From assembly GCA_003990705.1 (NCBI GenBank), contig AP018318.1:5815001-5879000 (forward strand): DNA of 64,000 nt. The letters are read 5' to 3'. Positions 43,728 to 51,496 of this stretch are shown here, one piece after another. The translations under genes were made by a program, and so were the position numbers. The notes beneath the pieces were generated by a model, which ran no database searches, had not been told where the DNA came from, and was given only the letters and a program-made list of their open reading frames with translations. Every line of letters begins with the position of its first letter. Within the stretch, counting starts at the first letter, position 1. Source of the DNA: Nostoc sp. HK-01 (GTDB lineage: Bacteria > Cyanobacteriota > Cyanobacteriia > Cyanobacteriales > Nostocaceae).

Positions 43728-45638
43728 CTAAAAAGTAAAAGTAGTCCGAAGTACACCCACAGTTGTAGTTTCGTTTCTACTGTCACCTTCAGGGTTAAAC
43801 AACACAAAAGCTCCGGGCGTAATGCTGATATTATCTGTCAGTTTCAAACGATAATACGCCTCTAAATGATAAGGAGTGGCACGATTTACCCCATCTGGAG
43901 CCAGTTGAGCCGTACCACCTGCATCAGAACGAAACAGGGGTTGTCCAAACAGAATTCCCGCATTATTTCCTGATTTAAATAAATCATTGAAGTGCAGCCC
44001 TACCATCCAGCTAGTAAATGTAGTGGAAGCATTAACAACATCAGAAGAATCATCCACAAACATTGCAGCACCATAACCAGACAAAGCAACTTTTGGAGAA
44101 AAGCGCCAAGTTACCGTACCACCAACAGAATTTAGGGACACTGGTGTCCCTAAAGGAACGCCAGCTAACGCATTAATATCATCACGAATTAATCCTGTAC
44201 CTAAGATATTAATTTCGTGATAGCTGTGGGCATAGTTTAAACCCACATCTATTGAACTAGTGGGTTTAAAAGTTAATTGAGCGCTGACAACACTACTACC
44301 ACCAAATACACCTGCGCCTAAAGGAGTGCTAGAAACCCCTGGAGGGTTATTCAACTCAGCGCCTTCTTGGGGTATGTTCGCATTGACACTGCCGTATAAA
44401 GCTCTTAAATCTAACTGAGGAGAGATATTAAATATAAATCCCGCCGCCGAGGCTAAACCAGTTCCCGAAGTTCCTCCAGAAACTCGCGCCACAGGATTTA
44501 AACCAGCGAACCGCGAAATTGACTCTTGTCCTTCACCATAAAAAGGTGTGATTGCAGGAAAAGCATCAGTTGCTTCCGCCGCAGTTCCCGCAAACAAAGT
44601 CAATTTATCAGCAACAGGAAAAACATACAGTAATTTATAGAGTTGTACGCTATTTGCTGCCTGATCTGATAAAGTTTTCACATCAAGTCCAGGAAACAAC
44701 GGTTCAAAACTTGTCCGCGCACTACTAGCTGTCAGTAAATCCGAAGCTAACCCTAAACCTCTTTGCAAGCTACCACTTCCATCTACACCACCCAAAAAGT
44801 TATAAGCTTGTAAACCAGTAATTAATAAATCTTTCCCAGTAAAGCTAGTGGTGAGATTTAACCTAACTCTATTCACCAAGATAATATTCGGATCGCCCTG
44901 ATTAGGTGCGCCACCTGTAGCACCAATACCTGCGATAATTACCTCTCCATTGAGTTTAGTAGTAGTAGAAAATTGATTTGCTTCGAGTTCTGCGGTGCGT
45001 GCTTCTAGTGCATCCACCCGTCCTCGTAGGGTTGCTAGTTCCGCAGCAAAGTCTTCTTGTAACTTCTGCAAAGTTGCTAAATCTTCTTTCTTGACTAAAT
45101 CAGAAGTTGCTGTGGCGATGAGTTCATTAACTCGTTCTAAACAAGCATTTAAGCCAGCTGCAAATTCATAACGAGTCATAGCACGATTACCGCGATAAGT
45201 GCTATTGGGATAACCAGCAATACAACCATAACGCTCAACTAAAGACTGTAATGCTTGAAAAGCCCAATCAGTTGGTTGCACATCAGAAAACTGTGATACA
45301 GATGTTACTTGAGGGCTGTCATTGTTATCTGATATCTGCAACTCTTGAGGGGAAAATGAATCTTGGCTTTCTTGCTTGTCTGGAATAGTAGGTGATGCTG
45401 CTGGGCTATCATTGGCTATAATTAATTTAGTTTCAGCCGTTTTGGGTAAAGTAACTTGATTAAACTTGTTAAGTTGATTAGGGATTTTGTTATTGACAAT
45501 TGCTGATTTTTGAGGAGCATTTAATAATAACTTTTGCTCGGTTGGTACGGTATTAGCCAGTGCTTGAATGGGTAATAGTCCGTTAATTAAACATAAAAAA
45601 CTAGCTCCACTAGCAGAAGCTAGAAGATACTTTGCCAT
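43728..45638 (-). CDS. SLH-OprB outer membrane porin (iron uptake porin type)
   Basis: A 636-residue outer membrane protein. A signal peptide (LLASASGASFLCLINGLLPIQALA) precedes a Ser/Pro-rich linker, then one SLH domain (about 115-175: FSDVQPTDWAFQALQSLVERYGCIAGYPN, then MTRYEFAAGLNACLERVNELI), a coiled coil (DLATLQKLQEDFAAELATLRGRVDALEARTAELEANQF) and a long beta-barrel ending in VLRTTFTF with the C-terminal Phe. The same layout occurs in cyanobacterial Som porins, which pass inorganic ions including iron. The substrate here is not determined. Confidence 0.93.
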   Translation of the reverse strand: MAKYLLASASGASFLCLINGLLPIQALANTVPTEQKLLLNAPQKSAIVNNKIPNQLNKFNQVTLPKTAETKLIIANDSPAASPTIPDKQESQDSFSPQELQISDNNDSPQVTSVSQFSDVQPTDWAFQALQSLVERYGCIAGYPNSTYRGNRAMTRYEFAAGLNACLERVNELIATATSDLVKKEDLATLQKLQEDFAAELATLRGRVDALEARTAELEANQFSTTTKLNGEVIIAGIGATGGAPNQGDPNIILVNRVRLNLTTSFTGKDLLITGLQAYNFLGGVDGSGSLQRGLGLASDLLTASSARTSFEPLFPGLDVKTLSDQAANSVQLYKLLYVFPVADKLTLFAGTAAEATDAFPAITPFYGEGQESISRFAGLNPVARVSGGTSGTGLASAAGFIFNISPQLDLRALYGSVNANIPQEGAELNNPPGVSSTPLGAGVFGGSSVVSAQLTFKPTSSIDVGLNYAHSYHEINILGTGLIRDDINALAGVPLGTPVSLNSVGGTVTWRFSPKVALSGYGAAMFVDDSSDVVNASTTFTSWMVGLHFNDLFKSGNNAGILFGQPLFRSDAGGTAQLAPDGVNRATPYHLEAYYRLKLTDNISITPGAFVLFNPEGDSRNETTTVGVLRTTFTF

Positions 45639-45830
45639 GATTGCTCCTCACAGATATAAAATATTTAAAAAACTTATCTACGGTATTTAACGGTTATGAA
45701 GCATTCTCAAGTGAATTGCTCAAAAAATCTTACTTCCTATAAGGAATTACCATAGATATTAAAATATAGTAAATACTATTTAGATAAAAAAATAACATAA
45801 ATGATGATTAATAATTTTAATACTTTTGAT

Positions 45831-45881
45831 AACCATATTTTAACCATCAAAACTATCTATAGTAACCATAGATAAAACCAT
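45831..45881. promoter_or_regulatory. AACCAT direct repeats with about 11-bp period (Pho-box-like)
   Basis: AACCAT occurs at 45831, 45842, 45864 and 45876, with a variant AACTAT at 45851. Spacings are 11, 22 and 12 bases. The copy TTTAACCA fits the cyanobacterial PhoB half-site YTTAAYYW, and tandem copies at this spacing are the Pho-box layout. It lies 59 bases ahead of the ATG at 45940 and about 190 bases from the porin start. Confidence 0.5.
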
Positions 45882-45939
45882 GAATATTTGAGAAATTTAT
45901 ATTTACTTTCACTAAAAATTATTTGATATGGGAATACAG

Positions 45940-46284
45940 ATGTCCATACCAAAAAAAGGTACAAGAAAAATTTTAGTTGATGGAGAAACATTCATTTGGC
46001 TAATCAGAAGACAAGCTACAAACTGCCAAGTAGACTATCCTGATGGACATATTCATGTTGCAGTAGCACACGCTTCTGAGCCAGGTTCAGTATTAGGGGT
46101 TATTACCGATAAACTTCACTCACAGGGGTTTATCCTCACTCCAATACAAACAGTCACACCAAAAGACGTAGCCAAGTGGATAAAGCAAGCTATACAACTT
46201 GGATGGATACCTAAAAAGTCAGGCAGAACTTTTCAGGTTTGTGTTATTAGTAATAGTATGATAAAAGCCTGCGGCGGTGATTAA
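45940..46284 (+). CDS. Conserved small protein of unknown function
   Basis: From the ATG at 45940 (GGGAAT upstream) this is a 114-residue protein starting MSIPKKGTRKILVDGETFIWLIRR. A further ATG at 45928 is possible. The middle DGHIHVAVAHASEPGSVLGVITD and the end TPKDVAKWIKQAIQLGWIPKKSGRTFQVCVI follow a pattern I have seen in short uncharacterized bacterial proteins. I know no function. It lies downstream of the AACCAT repeats and overlaps the convergent gene by four bases. Confidence 0.7.
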   Translation: MSIPKKGTRKILVDGETFIWLIRRQATNCQVDYPDGHIHVAVAHASEPGSVLGVITDKLHSQGFILTPIQTVTPKDVAKWIKQAIQLGWIPKKSGRTFQVCVISNSMIKACGGD

Positions 46285-47753
46285 TTTTTTTGACTAATTT
46301 CCCGATAATTCGCTTGATAATTCAACAAAGTCTCTTTAGCTTGTTGATAAACAAATGTATTTCCAGGAATTTGTTTTAAAGTATTAATTGCCTTTTGCCA
46401 TTTATTTTTTGCTTGCTCTCGCACCGAAAATGAATGAGGGGAACTTTGGATTAAAAAGTTTGCTTCTATTGCTAATTTATGAGCTATTTCTAAACTATTT
46501 ACTGCTTTATTTTCAGTAATTACTTTTTTACTAATCACATTAAGATATAAACGATAAGTAATTAACTTATCTTTAGCTTTGGTAGAAACTGATGTATTGT
46601 GTGGTATATTTTCTAGTAGCTTAATAGCCTCTTGCCATTTAGATTCTGCTTGTTGCCAAACAATTAAAGGATGGGGTGGAGATTGTACTAAACCAGAGGC
46701 TTCCAAACCGAGGTTTTGCGCGGCTTTAAAATTAGCGATCGCAGTTTCTTCTTGATTAAAATTTAAGTAAATTTGTTGGAGTTGGGGAATTTCTGCTTTG
46801 AGCATCCAACTACCAAAGCTTAAGAATAATAAACTAGCAGCAATTATCCCACCATAGTGAGTTAAATTCTTTTCTTTAAACTTTTTTAGCGGATGATAAT
46901 TTCCTAATTTCCATTTTTCAGATTTAGGTTTGAGTAACTTTTTTTCTGATTTAACTCTCAAAGAACTAATCTGCAAAATCAAACCATCAATTTTAGTTTG
47001 GTAAAACTCACAGTCATTAATAATATCTGTTAACTCTTGTAATCTGCCATCGCCAGATATAATTAATTCGTGATCATCATCTAGCCATTCTAGTGCAAAG
47101 CCAGATTTACCACAAAAAGATGAGATTCCGAGTAAAATGCTTAATAAATTATGGCTCTGCTTAATATTATTAAAAATAAATTCTAATCTTTCCTTGATTT
47201 TTAAAGAATCTTCTTGAGCTTGGATAATTTGCTGAATTTGTTGTTGAAGAATCCTAGGTTTATTTAAATCTAACTGAATTTTTAAGACTTCCTCTACTGA
47301 TTGAAAGGTTGCAGGGATACTATCATGATTAGCATCAATATTTAGTTGTTGCACTAATTTAATATCACTTAAAATATCAGCAGCAATAGCCTGAATTAAA
47401 TCACCCCAATCAATCCAGACTTCTATTTTAGCTTGAATTTCTTTAAGGGAAATATCCGCTGGTAGTTTCCCAAATTTTGCTGTTAGCAAGCCTGGATAAT
47501 CATATTTATATATGTAGACTGTATAATATCCATTTTTGCAATTTTTTGGGACTGAATCTAAATAAGCAACTGTAGTAGTAGGAGATTTTTCTAATTGGCT
47601 GGACTTAACTTTTTCTTGAATATTCCGTAGTTGATCCTGTCCATGATTAATCATGACAATCTGTTGCATGATGTCATGGGAATGTCCAATATTTAGCCTC
47701 AGACTATGAACAATTTTTGGTAATTCATTTACCAGAGTTTCTAAATCAGCCAT
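46281..47753 (-). CDS. Membrane protein with a C-terminal pair of helical repeats
   Basis: From the ATG at 47753 (AAGGG upstream) it has 490 residues. The N-terminal about 270 residues are cytosolic and helical (ADLETLVNELPKIVHSLRLNIGHSHD, and coiled-coil-like ILQQQIQQIIQAQEDSLKIKERLEF). A single membrane helix (GGIIAASLLFLSFGSWML) precedes two repeats of about 70 residues. Each has the form A..LxxExxxLxQSxPH, W..AExKWQxAIxxLxxIP, NTxVxxxAKxxLxxY. The frame opens at 47840, but the extra segment is less likely to be used. Function is unknown. Confidence 0.7.
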   Translation of the reverse strand: MADLETLVNELPKIVHSLRLNIGHSHDIMQQIVMINHGQDQLRNIQEKVKSSQLEKSPTTTVAYLDSVPKNCKNGYYTVYIYKYDYPGLLTAKFGKLPADISLKEIQAKIEVWIDWGDLIQAIAADILSDIKLVQQLNIDANHDSIPATFQSVEEVLKIQLDLNKPRILQQQIQQIIQAQEDSLKIKERLEFIFNNIKQSHNLLSILLGISSFCGKSGFALEWLDDDHELIISGDGRLQELTDIINDCEFYQTKIDGLILQISSLRVKSEKKLLKPKSEKWKLGNYHPLKKFKEKNLTHYGGIIAASLLFLSFGSWMLKAEIPQLQQIYLNFNQEETAIANFKAAQNLGLEASGLVQSPPHPLIVWQQAESKWQEAIKLLENIPHNTSVSTKAKDKLITYRLYLNVISKKVITENKAVNSLEIAHKLAIEANFLIQSSPHSFSVREQAKNKWQKAINTLKQIPGNTFVYQQAKETLLNYQANYREISQKN

Positions 47754-47978
47754 AAATATCCCTTGGGGATTTGCCGAAAGTTGATGTGAAACAATTAAAA
47801 TGACTATGCAGCAAGGTGTTAGCTTGAATACAAGCTTCATCTTATTGGTGGTAGAGCAGCATCCTGAAAGATAGAAAATCTGAGGAGCTATGGATTCATA
47901 CTTCCCGTAAATCCTGCTAAAGTAACAAATTCAGTTGAAAAATTTTAAATAATGCACAATTGGTAACTAAAGTCAAAT

Positions 47979-49376
47979 ATGAATGAAATTGATTTAGCGT
48001 TTACTCCAGCCGTGGAGTTAGCGCGATTAATCCGCCATCGGGAAGTGTCGCCACTGGAGTTGGTGGAAATATATTTACAAAGAATTGAGCGTTTGAACCC
48101 CCAATTGGGAAGTTATTTTACGGTGACGGCAGAAATCGCGATCGCTGATGCCCAAGCAAAAACCGAAATGTTGGCAACATCTACTGAACTACCGCCGTTT
48201 TTTGGGGTGCCGATTTCCATTAAAGACCTCAACGCTGTGGCTGGTGTCACCTGTACCTACGGTAATCCGGCATTGTTAAATAACGTTCCTAATTATGATG
48301 ACGGGGTGGTAACGCGGATTAAACAAGCAGGGTTCACTATTCTTGGTAAAACCGCCACTTCCGAAATTGGTTCTTTTCCTTACACCGAACCAACAGGCTT
48401 TCCTCCAGCTAGAAATCCCTGGAATTTAGAATATACTCCCGGCGGTTCTAGTGGTGGTGCAGCCGCAGCGGTAGCCGCGGGATTATGTGCGATCGCTCAA
48501 GGTTCTGATGGTGGTGGTTCAATTCGTGGCCCAGCTGCTTGTTGCGGTTTAGTCGGGATTAAACCATCACGCGGTAGAGTCACTAAAGCCCCTGTCGGCG
48601 ATCGCTTGGGGGGAATTGCGGTTAATGGCCCCATTGCTAGGACTGTGGCTGATGCAGCGGCTATGTTAGATGCAATATCTGGTTACTTCACAGGTGATCC
48701 TTATTGGCTACCTGACCCCGAACCTTCATTTCTCGCCGCTACCCAAGCAAAAGTTTCTGGGTTACGCATTGCTTTCTCTACTCAAATCACACCGTTGGGA
48801 ACGGCGGATGCTAATTGTCAGCAAGGTGTATTACAAACAGTCCAGTTATTAGAACAATTGGGGAATACTGTTGAAGAAAACTGCCCAGATTTTAGCGGCT
48901 TAGTCGAACCATTCCAAATCGTTTGGCAAGCTGGGGTAGCTGCATCGGGACTTCCCGTAGAGGCATTGCAGCCTGTTAACCGTTGGTTATTGGCACGTAC
49001 AGGTACTATTGCCGAATATCTCCGGGCTTTATCCCAATTGCAAATTGTCTCCCGGCAAATTGTGGCATTTTTCGACCATTTTGATGTGTTGGTATTGCCT
49101 GTATATTTACATTCACCAATTCGAGTAGGAGAATGGGCGGCTTTAAGCCCCGAAGAAGCATTCCAAAATATTATGCGTTGGGTTGCACCTTGTCCTGCGG
49201 CTAACGCCACCGGACAACCTGCGATCGCATTTCCAGTGGGTTTTGATAGTCATGGTGTGCCTATGAGTGTGCAACTTGTGGGTAAACCTGCGGCGGAAGC
49301 TACTTTAATTAGTCTTGCAGCCCAAATTGAAACAGCAAAACCTTGGCTTCAACATCGCCCAGCCTTTGCCAGCTAA
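47979..49376 (+). CDS. Amidase signature family protein
   Basis: A 465-residue amidase, a second one in this window. The triad is K82 in VPISIKDLNAVAG, S157 in TPGGSSGGAAAAVAAG and S181 in GSDGGGSIRGPAACCG. It is not closely like GatA and there is no gatB/gatC nearby, so a free carboxamide or amide hydrolase is likely. Nothing suggests a binding partner. It stands alone with AT-rich flanks. Confidence 0.9.
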   Translation: MNEIDLAFTPAVELARLIRHREVSPLELVEIYLQRIERLNPQLGSYFTVTAEIAIADAQAKTEMLATSTELPPFFGVPISIKDLNAVAGVTCTYGNPALLNNVPNYDDGVVTRIKQAGFTILGKTATSEIGSFPYTEPTGFPPARNPWNLEYTPGGSSGGAAAAVAAGLCAIAQGSDGGGSIRGPAACCGLVGIKPSRGRVTKAPVGDRLGGIAVNGPIARTVADAAAMLDAISGYFTGDPYWLPDPEPSFLAATQAKVSGLRIAFSTQITPLGTADANCQQGVLQTVQLLEQLGNTVEENCPDFSGLVEPFQIVWQAGVAASGLPVEALQPVNRWLLARTGTIAEYLRALSQLQIVSRQIVAFFDHFDVLVLPVYLHSPIRVGEWAALSPEEAFQNIMRWVAPCPAANATGQPAIAFPVGFDSHGVPMSVQLVGKPAAEATLISLAAQIETAKPWLQHRPAFAS

Positions 49377-49962
49377 TGACAATGAAGAAGATTAACCCTC
49401 AAAAACTTATGAGCAAACGTTAAGTTATTTTACAATCACATAACACTGAGTATCAGAATTTCTCAAAATGACTGGTGCAACTCATCCAAAATCAAAAATC
49501 AGTGATGGTTTACAAGCGAGGCGATAGGCTTACCATCCTTAATGCTGAGAAATTCCCAGCGATCGCCCTTGGCAGACTATTAACTGAATAAAATAACTAA
49601 ATTAGGCCGTAATTAGCCATGAATCCAGATTTTTCTCTTGCCCAATAATTTAATTGTTTCTCTCACAACCAGGGTTTTTACTAAGTATTTATTCCTACTT
49701 TAGGGCTGGTTTTGAGTGCAACACACCCCCTAAAAACACAAAAAATCCTGAAATCCATATAAATTAACGGTTTCATATATCCACTTCTGGCTGCTACACC
49801 TTAGAATGATTCATTGAAAAGTCGAGCCAAAGGGATGTGTAGCCGTTTTGAGTAGAAATACTCCCTAAGCACGACTTTTGTAGTTCTGCAAACAGAGATT
49901 TCAGTAAGGATGCTACATGGTGCATCTTGAATGAAATCTCAAGTAAACCTGAAGGAGTTTAT
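49377..49962. other. Upstream region of the HU gene, with possible RNA structure
   Basis: 586 bases without a gene. At 49817-49879 an outer stem AAAAGTCG/CGACTTTT encloses a small hairpin GAGTA-GAAA-TACTC (49850-49863) with a GNRA-type tetraloop. This may be a structured 5' leader or a small RNA. The rest is AT-rich; I see no clear promoter. Confidence 0.45.
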
Positions 49963-50247
49963 ATGAACAAAGGCGAATTGGTTGATGCAGTAGCAGAAAA
50001 GGCTAGTGTTACCAAAAAACAAGCAGATGCTGTCTTAACCGCTGCTTTAGAAACCATTATTGAAGCGGTTTCCTCTGGCGATAAAGTCACACTAGTGGGG
50101 TTTGGTTCCTTTGAATCACGGGAACGTAAAGCCCGTGAAGGTCGTAACCCCAAAACCAACGAGAAAATGGAAATTCCGGCGACTAAAGTGCCTGCTTTCT
50201 CTGCTGGTAAACTGTTTAGAGAAAGAGTTGCACCCCCAAAATCTTAA
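49963..50247 (+). CDS. hup: HU-type DNA-binding protein
   Basis: A 94-residue histone-like protein that bends and packs DNA. From the ATG at 49963 (GAAGGAG upstream): NKGELVDAVAEKASVTKKQADAVL, KVTLVGFGSFESRERKAREGRNP, MEIPATKVPAFSAGKLFRERV. These are the HU core, flexible arm and C-terminus. The frame is open 12 codons earlier but without a ribosome site. In Anabaena the single HU (HanA) is needed for heterocyst development; the same role here is inferred. It is followed 23 bases later by cobD. Confidence 0.96.
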   Translation: MNKGELVDAVAEKASVTKKQADAVLTAALETIIEAVSSGDKVTLVGFGSFESRERKAREGRNPKTNEKMEIPATKVPAFSAGKLFRERVAPPKS

Positions 50248-50270
50248 GTTTAGTTTGTGGAATTTTTATT

Positions 50271-51386
50271 TTGATGCAGCAACCAGCACACGGGGGAAAT
50301 TTAGCCTGGGCAGCAGCACTGGCTGGATGTCCCCGTGATGCTATTCTTGATTTTTCTGCAAGCATCAGCCCTTTAGGTCCACCGGATAGTGCGATCGCTG
50401 CGATTCAATCTCAAATTAGTAGTCTGAGGCACTATCCAGAACCAGAATATAGTGAACTGAGACTAGCTCTCAGTCACTTCCATCAATTACCACCAGAGTG
50501 GATTTTGCCGGGGAATGGTTCAGCAGAATTATTAACTTTGGTGGGTAGGGAATTAGCAGCATTAGCTGCAACAGTTTTGATTGCTCCAGCCTTTGGTGAT
50601 TACTACCGCACTTTGACGGCATACAACGCTAAAGTTCTGGAGTTACCTATTGATCTAAGTCATTGGTCATTTGTCAATAGTCATTTGTTAATTAACAATG
50701 ACAAGAGTCTGAGTGTTGGTAGCCAACGTTTAGAAATTCAAGGACAAAGGACAAGTGACAAAGGATTACTTTTAAACAATCCCCATAACCCCACGGGAAA
50801 ATTATTTTCACGGCAGGAAATATTACCGCTGTTAAAAGAATTTGCTTTAGTGGTGGTGGATGAAGCGTTTATGGATTTTGTACCACCAGAAGCAGAACAA
50901 AGTTTAATTCCGGTGGTGCAGGAATATGAAAATTTAGTCGTGTTGCGATCGCTCACAAAATTTTACAGTCTACCGGGGCTGAGACTGGGATATGCGATCG
51001 CCCATCCCGACCGCTTATCACTGTGGCAGTCGTGGCGTGATCCTTGGCCTGTGAATAATCTCGCTGCGGCCGCCGCAATTGCTGTCATTAGCGATCGCAA
51101 TTTTCAACAGCAAACTTGGCAATGGCTACCACCAACCCGAAACCAACTGTTTCAAGGTTTAGCTGCCATTCCCGGATTGCAACCTCACACCAGTGCTGCG
51201 AACTTTTTATTAGTGGCATCACAACAATCTAGTTCGCAGTTACAGCAACAATTACTCCAACAGCATCAAATTTTAATTCGAGATTGCCTGAGCTTTAAAG
51301 AATTAGGCGATCGCTTTTTCCGAGTAGCAGTGCGTTCTGTGTCTGATAACCAGCGCTTATTAACAGCGCTCCAAACATTACTCTAA
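50271..51386 (+). CDS. cobD: Threonine-phosphate decarboxylase-like PLP enzyme (CobD)
   Basis: A 371-residue PLP enzyme of fold type I, making (R)-1-amino-2-propanol phosphate for the cobalamin lower linker. Seen are HGGNLAWAA and DFSASISPLGPP at the N-terminus, LLNNPHNPTGKLFS, VVDEAFMDF, and the PLP lysine K230 in SLTKFYSLPGLRLGYA. Residues about 128-165 (HWSFVNSHLLINNDKSLSVG region) are encoded by STRR-like DNA and look like an insertion between strands. The gene follows hup, and a repeat lies behind it. Confidence 0.88.
   Translation: MMQQPAHGGNLAWAAALAGCPRDAILDFSASISPLGPPDSAIAAIQSQISSLRHYPEPEYSELRLALSHFHQLPPEWILPGNGSAELLTLVGRELAALAATVLIAPAFGDYYRTLTAYNAKVLELPIDLSHWSFVNSHLLINNDKSLSVGSQRLEIQGQRTSDKGLLLNNPHNPTGKLFSRQEILPLLKEFALVVVDEAFMDFVPPEAEQSLIPVVQEYENLVVLRSLTKFYSLPGLRLGYAIAHPDRLSLWQSWRDPWPVNNLAAAAAIAVISDRNFQQQTWQWLPPTRNQLFQGLAAIPGLQPHTSAANFLLVASQQSSSQLQQQLLQQHQILIRDCLSFKELGDRFFRVAVRSVSDNQRLLTALQTLL
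50657..50765. repeat. STRR inside the cobD reading frame
   Basis: AGTCATTGGTCATTTGTCAA-type heptamers at the left and GGACAAAGGACAAGTGACAA at the right lie in frame within cobD. They encode about 36 extra residues without breaking the frame. Confidence 0.75.
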
Positions 51387-51431
51387 AATTCGTAGTTTGT
51401 CAGAATCTAACTACGAATTATCTTGCACCTT

Positions 51432-51459
51432 GTAGAGACGCTAATCATCTCGTCTCTAC
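51432..51459. terminator. GTAGAGACG hairpin after cobD
   Basis: GTAGAGACG (51432-51440) pairs with CGTCTCTAC (51451-51459) around a 10-base loop. It is a common dispersed Nostocales hairpin that may also end cobD transcripts. Confidence 0.6.
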
Positions 51460-51464
51460 AATTA

Positions 51465-51496
51465 ACTAATGACCAATGACAAATGACAAATGACCA
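51465..51496. repeat. STRR reaching into the start codon of the flavoprotein gene
   Basis: ATGACCA/ATGACAA heptamers run from about 51465 and the last unit supplies the ATG at 51490 of the next gene. Confidence 0.8.

Noticed and set aside
45780-45825. Fur-box-like ATGATGATTAATAAT sequence upstream of the porin
   Set aside because: Too AT-rich and too far from a 19-bp palindrome to be called a Fur site. The AACCAT array nearby is a better signal.
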